DNA of 64,000 nucleotides. It comes from Rhipidocladum racemiflorum (Eukaryota > Streptophyta > Magnoliopsida > Poales > Poaceae). The notes beneath the pieces were generated by a model. That model made no database searches. It saw only the letters and a program-made list of their open reading frames with translations, and was not told the DNA's origin. Position numbers and translations under genes: made by a program. Location of the stretch: contig CM070569.1 in the NCBI GenBank assembly GCA_036346355.1, positions 58,180,561-58,244,560 on the forward strand, in the 5' to 3' direction. This document shows positions 1 to 11,042 of the stretch, piece after piece; position 1 is the stretch's first letter; every line of letters begins with the position of its first letter.

Positions 1-1101
1 CACCGAGCGCGATAGATGGAGAGCCGTCTCCTCGGCCTCGCGCGCCCTAGGCCTCCGAGAGCCACACGAGTAGGGCTCGGCCGTCTCGTAACCTGCAAGC
101 TATGCGACGGCGATTGAAAAACAGCCACGCCCAGGGCGAGGTCGAGCCGTCACCGTCGCACGTCCCCGTCCTGTTGCTTGCAAGGGATGCTACCCCGTCG
201 AAAATTACATGCACAAACAGGGGAGCTGCAGCCACAGTCGCACGTACCACTCCACGTCTCCACCGCCCGGAGAAAATTACTCGTAACCGTTCTCACCGTG
301 AGCCAATGGCTGAGGAGAGCGGAGAGGTCCAATGGAGACGCCAATCCTGGTGGTATCTTTCCTGGCAAGCGTTTGTTCTTTCTTTTGAAACAAGTCTCAG
401 GCGCTGTCACGTGCGTTATATCATATGCACCATTGGATATTGCGGATGAACCGCCCTGGTATAATTCGTGCAAATCTTGAAGCGAAAGAGGAGGTAAAAA
501 ATCGTCGTCAACTCTTTATTTATATTTTAATATTTGTGTGACTTGAGATAATTTATACTATATATCACTCTAAAGGTTAGCAACCACCGAAATAACATTT
601 CAAAGTTTTTCTTAAGAGACTACCACTCCAAGCATTTTTTGTTCCATACAATACTATTTCGACTCTTTTTCCCCTTTTTAAAATTAGTTTGCATCTTTTA
701 ACCCGCACAAAGAGACATATTTTCACTCCATGTTATGCCAGGCCGTCCGAGCACAAGATATACTTGACAAAACAACCAATAAGCACAAGGTTAAAATATA
801 CAACGATGATATTCACATATGCTCTATGCTAAAAAAAACAATGTGCATATTGAAAGAAGCACATGATAGCAAAACAAAAGAAATAGAATTGAAAGAAGTG
901 TGTTGAATAAGAGACATACATTGCAACATTAGGATTCTAACAATTTAGAACATAACACGTACTTAAAAGCACACAACCAAGTAGCATTCTATTAACATAG
1001 ATTCCAGGGTAAGTGGAATCGAGGGCATGCTAAATCCGGCAAAACGGTAGATACTATACAATATATAACATATAACCATTTAACATAAGATACTATGCAA
1101 T
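1..1101. other. Intergenic, no gene recognised
   Basis: The first 480 bases are GC-rich and open on both strands, but the translations (about 60-115 residues) overlap each other on both strands and resemble no family I know. From about 500 onwards the sequence is AT-rich with no coding signal. The GC-rich part could be the 5' flank of a gene that lies to the left of the window; nothing in it proves that. Confidence 0.5.
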
Positions 1102-1268
1102 CAGGGGCGGATCCAGGCCCCGGGCAGAGTAGGCTGTAGCCCGGGGCCTGGTACCGAAAGCCCACTAAAATTCTACGAAAAATTATTGAAAAATAATTGA
1201 AAACAGATATTTAATCTAAAATCAGCTGGCCCAGCCTGGGGCTTGGGCCTGGGCTAGCTCTGCCCCTG
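1102..1268. mobile_element. hAT-type MITE, 167 bp, with 8-bp target duplication
   Basis: The element begins CAGGGGCGGA and ends in the inverted form TCTGCCCCTG. It is flanked on both sides by the perfect 8-bp duplication TATGCAAT (1094-1101 and 1269-1276), the size expected for hAT transposition. A second copy of the same family, about 147 bp, is at 38613-38759 with its own different 8-bp duplication. It has no coding capacity, so it must have been moved by a transposase encoded elsewhere. Confidence 0.9.
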
Positions 1269-1340
1269 TATGCAATATATAGCATATAACCACTTAACAT
1301 AATAATGCAAGTGCCATACTGTTTAGCGCGAGGGCAAATA

Positions 1341-1486
1341 TGTCTTTTCACGTGGGATAAAATGTGCAAAATGATTTTAAAAAGGAAGAAAAGAGTGAAA
1401 ATGGTATCATGTTGATGTCTTTTCACGAGGGATAAAAAGTGAAAATGATTTTAAAAAAGAGAAAAGAGTGAAAATAGTATCACGTT
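1341..1486. repeat. 75-bp tandem duplication
   Basis: A unit starting TGTCTTTTCACG at 1341 is repeated at 1416 with a few substitutions and a short deletion. The rest of 1277-1600 is AT-rich and shows no gene. Confidence 0.7.
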
Positions 1487-1616
1487 GAACTAAACATGCC
1501 TAGAGTAGTATTCTTGAAAGAAAAAAAAAACTTTAAAGTAATATTTTGGTGATTACCAATCTTTAAAGTAGTACAATTATAAACCATATATTTTCGGGAG
1601 GTTTTCAGGCTTCTCA

Positions 1617-2690
1617 GCCCATCCGCGTGGCTCTCCGCCATTTTTTGAAAAAACTCTCCATTTTCTTCGATTTACGAATAGGTACATGCGAATTTACGAA
1701 AAAATCATCTGCGATTTTTTGTAAGGGCAAGAAAAATTTCCACAGATTGCGTTTAGGTCCCCTGTTCGTTACTTTACAGAAAGAGACTCCCGTTAAATAC
1801 AAATCGCGAACGAGCCATTTTCTAATTTTTTAGGATAGTGCCCAATCCAAAAATATAACAAATAGGTCCCCGCTCCTTGCGTCCAGGTCATTTATCCGTT
1901 TTCCCCGAAATTTTTTTTTTGTGAACAGAAATACGTGTACATCTCTATCTCTAGAATTTTTTCCCCAACTCGATCTCTAATATTTTTTGAAATATGTATT
2001 ATTACTCGGTGAACGTATCGAGTGTTAAACTCGACAAAAGAAAATTGGCGTCTCTAATATTTTTCGGAAGATGTATTATTACCCGATTAACGCATAGAGT
2101 GAGAGAGAGAGCCTCCAAAAATTAGAAAATACATCTCGCAAATTCGTTTTTCGTTCGCGTGCGCGGCGTGCGTCGCGCTTCCTATCCTAGTATAAATTAT
2201 ACCGTGTAAGTTTTAAATGATGACCAGGCCAATAAGCACAATGCACGCCGCGCGCGTGAACGGAAAACGATTTTGCATTTTTTTTCCAGAAGAAAAATAG
2301 ATCTAAATGTATTTTCAAAATTTTTGGAGGCTAGAGAAATATTAGAGATCGTGCTCAAAAAAAGTACACATATTTCTGTTGTTGAAAATATTTTTTCCAG
2401 GGAAAACGAAGAAAATACCTGGATGTAAAAACCGGGACCAATTTGTTATATTTTTGGACCTCACCGCTATCTTGAAAAAGTAGAAAAAGAGCTCGTTCGC
2501 GATTTGTATTTAACGGGAGGTTTTTTCCGTAAAGTAACGAGCGAGAGACCCAACTGCGATAAGAAAAAGTTTTTCTTACCCTCACAAAAAATCGCGAATG
2601 ATCTTTTTGTAATTTTGCAGGGACCTATCTGTAATTTAAAGGAATGAATGAACTTTTTTGCAAAAATGACGAGGTGACAGGTGGATGTGC
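1617..2690. mobile_element. Foldback (long inverted repeat) element, about 1.07 kb
   Basis: The left arm (about 1617-2190) and right arm (about 2240-2690) are diverged reverse complements of one another, meeting at a GC-rich centre with CGCGGCGTGCG on the left and GCACGCCGCGCGC on the right. Matching landmarks include TTAAATAC / GTATTTAA next to CGCGAACGAG / CTCGTTCGCG, and terminal GCCCATCC / GGATGTGC. There is no transposase. I could not resolve a target duplication, so the superfamily (a Mutator-type foldback is plausible) is not established. Confidence 0.6.
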
Positions 2691-2719
2691 CTATGAGCTC
2701 TCAACCATCCCGGATGTAA

Positions 2720-3191
2720 TCTCTACTATATAAAGTGAGAGTTTCTTCTCACGCCATTTCATCAAAATTACCAGTTTTGCCATTCTTTAATTACCCACCT
2801 CTTTAATTAACCACTCCAAGTGTGGATGGAAGACAGCACACAATACCATTCTTTAATTACCCACCTCTTTAATTAATTAACCACTCCAGGCGTAAGAAAC
2901 GAAGCGTCAGAACGCTTCATTTACATATAAATATAGAAATATTGCTTCAATAGTGTTCTACTGTAGACCATTCTTTAATTACCCACCTCTTTAATTTATT
3001 AACCACTCCAAGCGCAAAAAACGAAGCGTCAGAACGCTTCATTTACATAGAAATATAAAAATACTGCTTCAATAGTGTCCTACTGTATAAGGTATTATTT
3101 GCACAACATATTTTCTTGTTTCATGTTATCGTAATAGCAGGACAGCCGTTCAAAATATAGATACCGTTGCAACGCACGGATACCTTACTAG
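2720..3191 (+). mobile_element. Non-autonomous Helitron, 472 bp
   Basis: The element begins TCTCTACTATA and ends CTTACTAG, lying exactly between a host A (2719) and T (3192), as Helitron insertion requires (5' TC, 3' CTRR, no target duplication). A short palindrome, CGTTGCAACG, precedes the 3' end where Helitrons carry a hairpin. Inside are three diverged tandem units built around the string CATTCTTTAATTACCCACC (about 2780, 2848 and 2968), two of which also carry GAAGCGTCAGAACGCTTC, itself a small hairpin. There is no Rep/helicase gene. Confidence 0.8.
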
Positions 3192-3456
3192 TAAAGGAAT
3201 AATGCGCAGTAGCACCCCGTCATGAACTTAGAAAAAAAATTCAAAAGCAAGTGAGACTGTTGCGTGGGTCCCGCTGATGCCAACGTCCGGCGGGGCCCGC
3301 GTGGCAGTAACTAACCGCCTTCTTCGTGCCTCCTGAAATACGAACACGACGACCGCACCCTCGCCACTGCACTGCACTTGGAGCATCCCTTCGCTCCGAG
3401 CATCCCATACCACTGCCACTACCAGTCCGACGTATCCATCGCACAGCGGCAACGCT

Positions 3457-6400
3457 ATGCCGCCGGCGGACGCCGTCATCAAACCGCTGCCGCGAGCGCT
3501 CTCCCTCGCAGCGGTGGCCGCGGCGGCGGCCGCCACGTCTCTCCTCCTCATCTCCATCGTCGTCTCCCGCGCTCGCTCCCACGACTCGCCTCCCCCGTCC
3601 ACCAGCGCCTCCACCACCGCCGCGCTCCCCCCGGCGCCCGCCCCCTCGCTGCTCCCGGAGCAACCCCACCCCCCGCCGCCCGTCCCGCCCTGCCCGCCCA
3701 ACGCCTCCCACCTCATCCCCTGCCACGAGCCCCCCTCCGGGGAGCGCCACTGCCCCCCGCACCCGCCGCCCCCTCCTCCCCACCCACCAAACGACCCGCC
3801 GCCTCATCCCCCGCACCCGCCGCCGCCGCCGCCCTGCCGCGTCCCGCCGCCTCCCGGGTACCGCCCTCCCCCGCCGTGGCCCGCGCGGCGGGAGCGCGCG
3901 CGGCTCGCGAACACGGAGCTCCCTCTGCTCGCAGCGGCCAACGCGGACACTGCCCAAGACCCCGTGCGCGCGCGCCGGGAGTGGCTGCTGTTCCCCAAGG
4001 GGGTGGGGACTTACGTCGAGCAGCTAGAGCGCGTGCTGCCGCTCCGCGGCGGCGCGGTGCGCACGACGCTCGACGTAGGATGCGGGGTGAGTAGTAGATT
4101 TTTTAAATTTTTTTGTTGAATTCTGAACAGTGAATGATTAAAGTTGATTATTGTGTCTACTCAAGTTGATCACTGAATAGTGAATGGTTAAAGCTGATTA
4201 CCGTATCTTCTTCTTCTCAAGTTGATCACTGAATAGTGAATGGTTAAAGCTGATTACCGTATCTTCTTCTTCTCAAGTTGATCACTGAATAGTGAATGGT
4301 TAAAGCTGATTTTGAATGGTTAAATGTAACATCTGTCTCTGTGCCTGCGACAGGTTGCGAGCTTCGGGAACTACCTGTTGAGCTATGGCATCCTGACCAT
4401 GTCTATTGCTCGGAGGGACAGACATGAAGCACAAGTCCAGTTCGCCTTGGAGCGTGGACTGCCTGCGATGATCGGAGTGCTTGGTGCTCACAGGCTGCCA
4501 TACCCATCAAGGTCCTTCGACATGGTTCACTGCGCGGGATGCCTTGTTCCATGGACTGCTCATGGTAGGACATGCAAGAAATTGATACTATCCGCGACAA
4601 AGCATATCTCCTGATGTCTTATTCATTAAACTTGTCTTTGTATCTTGCTTATGATTGTACATATCAGTAGTTTCTTGAAAGTTCAAATTTCTATTGGCAA
4701 ATGTTGCAGTCAGTGAGCAGAACTGGTACCAATATGTTAATGTCAAGCACTAAAGCATTACGTTCGTTCGGCGAAGTGTTTTTGTTCTCATTCACCTATA
4801 GCTGATTCCAGATGGACTCTATATGCTGGAAATTGACCGTCTTCTCCAACCTGGTGGCTACTGGGTTATGTCTAGGCCACCCACCAGCTGGAAATCACCG
4901 TACAATGGTTTGAACCAAACGGTCAAGGACCTGCAAGTCGAGCAATTAGCTATAGAAGACATGGCGAAGAAACTTTGTTGGACAAAGGTTGCAGACGAGG
5001 GCACCATTGCTGTCTGGAGAAAGCCTACAAATCATCTGCAGTGTGCCCAAGAAGCTAAGCTCTTGAGATCACCACCGCTCTGTACAGGAGATGACCCGGA
5101 TAGTGCTTGGTAAGGTTTTCCTTGTCGACTTGTAACTTTCCTTCTCCAGGCATCTTACGTTGTGAAGCGTAATATTGCACAATTTTGTTTTCTATTATCT
5201 GATCCTAATATCAAGATATCATCTGCCTATTTGCTGATCATCTGTGGCTTTCAAAAAACCTTGTATAGCTATAGCTGTAAATGATAATTCTCTAAATTAG
5301 TCGAATCTAGTATCTGGAGCATTTCAGAAGAGTTAATAATACGACTAAATAAAGTTTATGCAAGTTATACCTTGAGTTTTGTTAATTATGATGACTCATA
5401 TCTAGTTTTTTAGGATTTGGAAAAGTGTGCTAAATGAATCCTAGTAGGATTAGGATTCCTACATTCTTTCAGAGTAGGATTCATTTTTACTTTGGAGGAG
5501 GACTAACGGGGCTATATAAATCCATAGGGTGGTCATAGAGAACTCAAACAACCAAGAAGCCATAAACCAACTCATGCAAAACAAGAGGTGCATGAGGGGA
5601 TTAGAGGTAGGTTATTCTTTAATACTATATTCTTATATAGGGCAATGATCTGACGGTACCAAAAGGTTCAAGAGGTTGTGAGCGATCAACAATCCCATGT
5701 ACTTTTTTGAGGTTGTGCTTAAAGAATTTGCGGTCTGATTCACTAATTTTTTCTCTCATCGTGGTTGCTTCAACGTAGTTATTTTGGTTCTTTTTACGAG
5801 ATTCATCTTCTTCGTTCTTGAGACCGTACATGCTCGTGCCATGTCTCGTGAAACTTTGATCCGATCTAGAGGCTAGTGTGCATAAGAAGGGGTATCAGAG
5901 TGTAACGAGTACAAATAAAGCGCATTCAAGTAAGAGTACGAGTACAGCACCAGTGTATCCAAGGATCTTACTGCCAAAATTGGGCAATCTAGTATGTAGC
6001 TCCATTGATTACATTGAAGGATTAGTCATATAATTCGTTAAATATGACAAATCTCATAAAGGATGAATGCATTTTTGCTATATTACAGGTACGTAAATAT
6101 TTCAATGTGTATAACTCGCCTTCCAAGAGTTGAACTTGTTAGTGATATTGCTGGTGGTGCCGTGGAGAAGTGGCCTCAAAGACTCACCGCAGTGCCACCA
6201 AGGATAGCCAATGGGCAAATGAAGGGGATGTCCATTCAGACATATAAACACGACAGTTTGATTTGGAAGATAAGAGTTGAATTCTATGGAACATATTTGA
6301 AAGATTTATCTCATGGGAGTTACAGAAATGTCATGGACATGAATGCTGGCTTTGGTGGCTTTGCTGCTGCTATGTCGAAATATCCTGTTTGGGTCATGAA

Positions 6401-7905
6401 TGTGGTTCCTGCAAATATAACAGATAATACTCTTGGTATCATCTATGAGCGTGGCCTGATTGGAACGTACACGGACTGGTAATGTTACAAAGCAGATGTT
6501 TTCTTGTAATGATGCACTGTTTCTATTTCTCCTATAAGATATAGTAAACAACCCACTATATTGAGTCATTTTTTTTTCAATTTCAGGTGTGAGGCTTTCT
6601 CTACTTATCCACGTACATACGATCTCATACATGCTAATGGAGTATTCAGCTTGTATGCTGACAAGTAAGTGACCCCTCGTAATTCACTTTGCTCAATTAT
6701 CCTTGTTCTTGTGTTGAGGCAGAACAGCCTCAGAAAGAGACAAGAAAGGCATTCCTACGTCGGCTATATAAGGCTTCTTGTTCACTTATTTTGATAGGGC
6801 CAAATTGTACTTAAACATTAAGAAGTACCGACTGTCCCTCCACCCATTATATTAAGGGATGGCAACGGGTCCGGGTCCCTCCGGGTCCAACCTCCGTGGA
6901 CCCGGACCTGAGACCCGAATTTCGTACCCGGACCCGGACCCGAAATCAGTCACGGGTCCAATCTCGGACCCGGGCTCGGGCCCGGACCTGACGGGTACCC
7001 GGACCCGATCGGGTACCCGGACTCGAACCCGTTATTTGAGGTTTGCATGCATGAGGTCATTGAGATATTCAAATAAAATAGAAAAAAATTAGCTAGAATG
7101 GGGTTTGAAGACAAGACCTCTTGATTCAATAACATGGTTCCCTCCATTGAGCTATGATGTGACTTGTGACAAGGGTGCATACTAATCTATTTTAAGTTCA
7201 CCTCACCTTCTACCTAGAGTCGGGTCCGGGTCTGGGTACCCACGGGTTCAACATGAGACCCGAACCCAAACCCGGACCCGAACTAATATACCCGTGGGTC
7301 CGAATTTGGACCCGGACCCAGACCCGTCGGGTCGTGTACCCGCGGGTACCCAGACCCACGGGTATTTTTGCCATCCCTTATATAGTTCACTTATTAATTT
7401 GCTAGTGCCAAAATCTACTTAAACAATAAGTAGTACCCACTACCCATCATTTGGATGCTGGTTTACCGGATTTGCTTTTCTGAAGGAAAGCAAGTAACTA
7501 ACATGGACGGGCACTACTTAAGGCAGTGCTCGAATACCTCGGGATATGTACTTGAGGTCTATGTCCTCAACACTGCACTTGAGGTCCTGAAGGATAGAAT
7601 GCTTTTCACAAAGCTCATGAACAATTCTTTGTTCAGAACGGTTAGAGAGATTCTAGTTCACTGCTCCACTTTGACACTAAGCTATCTTCAGGTGTGGCAT
7701 CCTTGATATCCTGCTTGAGATGGATCGCATTCTCCGGCCAGGGGGCGCCACGATAATTGGAGACACAGCCGATGTTGTCCTGAAAGTAAAGGAGGCTGCA
7801 GATCGGCTACAGTGGCATACCCAAATTGTCGATACTGAGAATGGGGCCTTGGATCCCGAGAAGCTTCTCATCGTGGACAAATCTCTCCCACCGCCAGGGA
7901 GCTAA
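3457..7905 (+). CDS. Probable PMT-type methyltransferase (DUF248 / QUASIMODO2-like)
   Basis: Predicted SAM-dependent methyltransferase of the plant PMT family, thought to methylate pectin or other glycans in the Golgi. Six exons join in phase to 606 aa: 3457-4086, 4354-4564, 4812-5109, 6089-6478, 6587-6664, 7692-7905, all GT-AG. Residues about 15-37 form an Ala/Leu/Val-rich signal anchor (type II membrane protein). Residues about 43-155 are an unusually proline-rich stem with the family's Cys-containing CPPNASHLIPCHEP region. The SAM-binding motif LDVGCGVASFG is at 205-215 and spans the first intron. LEIDRLLQPGGYW, then CITRLPRVELVSD, VMDMNAGFGGFAAAM (from 461) and MDRILRPGG follow in the usual family order, with a TAA stop at 7903-7905. 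The canonical block just before the fold (NW...EGD...FPGGG in relatives) is shortened here. Introns 3 and 5 carry transposon sequence. The family is certain; the exact paralogue and substrate are inference. Confidence 0.93.
4161..4320. repeat. 56-bp tandem repeat in intron 1 of the methyltransferase
   Basis: Units beginning TCAAGTTGATCACTGAATAG start at 4161, 4217 and 4273 (the third is incomplete). The copies are essentially identical, which suggests a recent expansion. The last copy ends about 30 bp before the acceptor of exon 2. Confidence 0.92.
5380..5882 (+). mobile_element. Copia-like LTR remnant in intron 3 of the methyltransferase
   Basis: The segment starts TGTTAAT and ends GTGCA, contains a TATA box (GCTATATAAA near 5511), and is followed at about 5890 by GGGTATCAGAG, which resembles the initiator-Met tRNA primer binding site seen directly after copia LTRs. 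No second LTR and no gag or pol are visible before exon 4 at 6089, so this is a truncated or nearly solo LTR. The boundaries are inferred from the TG...CA rule only. Confidence 0.5.
6855..7378. mobile_element. hAT-like inverted-repeat element in intron 5 of the methyltransferase
   Basis: The ends AGGGATGGCAA and TTGCCATCCCT are perfect inverted repeats. Inside each end is an array of GGGTCC/GGGTAC-type hexamers in opposite orientations (about 6865-7040 and 7205-7365), with a non-repetitive middle. The structure matches the other hAT elements of this window, but I could not find a clean 8-bp duplication in the AT-rich flanks. No coding capacity. Confidence 0.65.
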
Positions 7906-8722
7906 AGCAAGAACTGATGGTATCAGTTAACAATCCATGATGAGAAATCCATTCACCTCTTCTCTCATCTTCAGAATGGCGGGCTAGGATCCTATTACCT
8001 GTACACTGGACACTGCGCCTCGTCCCAATATAGTAGCTAGATTATACTACTTCGAGTAGCATGGTAACACGATTTCCGAAGCCCTGACAACTGGTTGCCG
8101 GCAACATGATGTTGGATGTGTAGATGCAACCAAGCTCGGCTCTGTAGCGATATATATATTTCTGTATATTTGTGTAGCTGTATTGTACATGATATGTGAG
8201 AAGCGATGTATATGCGAGAAATTAGTCAAATCCGCTTGAGTTTGCCTCGGTTTGTTCGCTAAAGCAATGTCACGGTTAATGAAGGCATCTATTTCCTCGA
8301 TCCTAGTTTATAGGAGGTATCTCGACTAAGAAGACATTGAAAATATTACCTTAATTATTATACCAAACACTATATTTAATACATGTACGTAGAGAATAAA
8401 AAGTAAATATAAATATTTATTAAAGGTATGAAGAAGTAAATATAAATATTTATTAAAGGTATGAAGAGAACATCACACTAATTTTACTTTAGAATATAAA
8501 ATACGCCTTATATTTATATATAAAATTATTCAAAAAAAATAAACCTTATAAACCTGAAGAGAGGAAGTACAAAACTACAAATTCTGTAATTGAAGGATAA
8601 AAAAGACGACTAAAGGGAGAGTGAATAGGAGCCAAATAAAATTCTCTCTTAAAAATTTAAACCATCATCAAAATAGATAAAATAAATTATAAAATCCGAA
8701 CAGTTAAGTTCGAACGACAGTA
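7906..8722. other. 3' flank of the methyltransferase gene
   Basis: The 3' UTR probably runs to about 8230. Beyond it the sequence is AT-rich with a 33-bp direct duplication (8401-8433 and 8434-8466) and no coding signal. No further exon of the minus-strand transporter fragment at 9533 could be found here. Confidence 0.5.
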
Positions 8723-8730
8723 CCACCGAT

Positions 8731-9363
8731 CAGCGGCGGAGGTAGCTCCCGGGCAGCACGGGCGGCTGCCTGGGCTCACCTGCGACAGGCTCTTCATGGG
8801 GCTCTGCACACCGCATCATGGGAACTTAGTATGATCTACGGCGGTTTATGGGGGTTCAGATCGATTCACTTCAATCTTCCAGAAGTGCAGTAGGCTCTTC
8901 ATGCTAATAGAAGCATTAGCCATATGGCTAGAGCATGTGTAGTGACTAGTAAGTATTTCTACTTCTGCCAATTATAGCACTAGTTCAATACTTCAATGTG
9001 AATATATATTTTTTATGTTATATGATGCACTAATCAACATATTTTTTTTTATCTTGCGGAGGTTTTTTTGGGTGTATGATTGGACTTTTGTTTGTGAAAC
9101 GTCAAAGCGTTGGTAGTGTCGGAGTGAGGCACTTTACTCATCTTTCTTTGTTTTCATCCATAGAATATTCACATGTATATTAGACTATGCTTTTAGTAAA
9201 AAAAACTTCTTGCGGTTATCAATTTTGTTTGTGTGATGTGTTTATTGACTTGTTCGTGTTTATTGGTCATAGTTAAGCTTGCCTAATGTATATAGACTAG
9301 TTCATGTTTATTGGTTATAGATAAGCTCGTCCAGGCTCCTAAAATTTTCTGGTTCCGCCACTG
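8731..9363. mobile_element. Non-autonomous hAT element, 633 bp
   Basis: The ends CAGCGGCGGA and TTCCGCCACTG are imperfect inverted repeats of the CAGTGGCGGAA type. The flanks carry the perfect 8-bp duplication CCACCGAT (8723-8730 and 9364-9371). The interior is AT-rich without a transposase. Confidence 0.88.
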
Positions 9364-9532
9364 CCACCGATCAAGAGATCAGAGATCAAGTAATGTTGAA
9401 TGAACATTATCCGACCAAGTTTGAGATCAGATAAGTATACTGTTGACCTAGTCGGATAAACAGTGTTCCATGAACAACGCCCCGTCCAAGTTGATAAAAC
9501 AAAATGAATGCAAGAAGGGAAGCAGCATTCAC

Positions 9533-9691
9533 CTGGAGGCCGGCGAGGACGCAGTCGCCGTACACAAGGAGGACGTTGAGCACTCGCTGCCGCGACGACA
9601 CGGTGCTCCGGTGGCTGTCGTACGCCTTCGACACCGCGGCCGGCACCGCTACCTTCGCGTGGCACACGCTGCATTCCACCTCCCCGTTCAT
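9533..9691 (-). pseudogene. Orphan first exon of a CMP-sialic-acid-transporter-like gene
   Basis: The minus strand encodes 53 codons starting MNGEVECSVCHAK and ending GDCVLAGLQ directly before a GT donor (9532-9531). This is the N-terminal exon of plant CMP-sialic acid / nucleotide-sugar transporter-like membrane proteins, with the CSVC pair, the SKAYDSHRS..VSSRQR stretch and the start of the first membrane span. The start codon follows a GCC/GGC-rich leader and the upstream 9692-9990 is GC-rich, like a real 5' region. The transport domain should follow on the left, but 8230-9530 holds only intron-like sequence and a hAT element, and then the convergent methyltransferase gene begins. It is therefore a truncated gene or fragment. 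Family confidence is moderate to good; lack of function is inference. Confidence 0.7.
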
Positions 9692-10508
9692 CTCCTCCGC
9701 CGCCGCCGCAACAGGCTCGCCAAAACCCTACGATTTCGATCAGTTGCGCCCAAAAAAATCGCCGAAAAAATCAGCAAAAATAAAAAAATCAGGACCGGGC
9801 TAGGACCAGCCGGAGGGGAAAGGTGGCAAACCTAGCCGCTGGTGGGCGCGTCCACCATTGGGAGCTCGTGGGGGCGGAGGCGATCGCGATTCCAAGCTTC
9901 TCGAAGGCGCGAGTGGGCGGGGGGGAGAGGGGGCGCACAGCTTAATGAGGAGCGGAGAGGAGGGGCGGAAAATGTAAATGTAAATATTTGGAGGGGACCT
10001 TTCTGTGAGGTTTTGTGTTTCTATAAAAGCCCTTGCAATTTACTAGTTTCCATAAGATGTCCTTGAATCACGACGTAAGTACACGTGAAAGCTTATAGTT
10101 ATAGGCAATGTTTAATCTGCTCCATTACAACTAGGATCAGCGAATATACTCTAGCATATGAATAGTCTTAAAATGGTAATGTATTAGTGTGATACCATCG
10201 TATGGCCTATAGCATTTGTATCAGATCTTTGTGTTCCTTTTATAATCCAAGCATCTAAACAGTTGTTCTAATTGAAGGTTCAATTGACATGCCAATGTTA
10301 ATTTATGTTCAAATTGCTTGTTCACATGTTGCTCTAATGGCCTCAAATTCCGTAAAATCTTACAGCGAGTTAATTTGTAGCCATCTTAGCTTAGAATTCT
10401 TAAAAGATACTAGCATGGTAAGAGTGGAACACCGCAACCTTAAAACTGGGAGAAAGTGCAAGTGCCAAATTGAAACTTGGCACGGTCATTTTGCTGCCTG
10501 CTCATCGG
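9692..10508. other. GC-rich leader then intergenic sequence
   Basis: 9692-9990 is GC-rich and probably the 5' leader and promoter of the orphan transporter exon. 9991-10508 is AT-rich and shows no gene; short open frames there have no recognisable family. Confidence 0.45.
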
Positions 10509-11034
10509 TAGACCTGGGAGTTGGGCCCATCGCGAGCCGGGCCGGGCCGGCACAGAAAGGCAAACAGGTCGGGCCGGGTCTGATCGGGAGACGTTTTACA
10601 GAGTCTGGTCCGGTCCGAAAGCATGACGGGTGGGAGTCGGGCCGGACTCGGCCCTGAACAAACTACAAGCGTTCGGAACCATTTTTGTGCTATCTTTTAT
10701 ACTCATCTTCATTTTTGGGTTTTCTTTTAATGTTTGGAATGGCAAGATATTTGATATAGTGATATTAAGTAACTATTTCTGTCATTTGCATGTGTGCTCA
10801 TATAAATAGTCAACTCCTGTCACGGCCCACGGGCCTCTGGGCTACCACAGGCCGCTCGGGCCGAGCCGGCTCGAACCCGGCCCATGTAGTCAGGTCGGGC
10901 CGGGCCGCCCGACAGGCCTCATTTTTAGGCCCGGCCCGGTCCGAACCCAGTCAGGTCGTGCTCGGGCTTGGGCCGTGCCGCGCCGCCCGGGCCTTGGGCC
11001 GCCCGGGAAAAGCTCGGCCCATGTCCCAGGTCTA
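10509..11034. mobile_element. Non-autonomous hAT element, 526 bp, with GGGCCGG-type arrays
   Basis: Terminal inverted repeats TAGACCTGGGA and TCCCAGGTCTA are flanked by the perfect 8-bp duplication CTCATCGG (10501-10508 and 11035-11042). Subterminal regions are dense arrays of GGGCCGG / CGGGCC and their complements in opposite orientation. The open frames across it are products of this low-complexity sequence. Confidence 0.87.
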
Positions 11035-11042
11035 CTCATCGG

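Noticed and set aside
3228..3998. Minus-strand frames of up to 238 residues over the methyltransferase first exon
   Set aside because: They are reverse-strand shadows of a proline-codon-rich exon and are Gly/Arg-rich.
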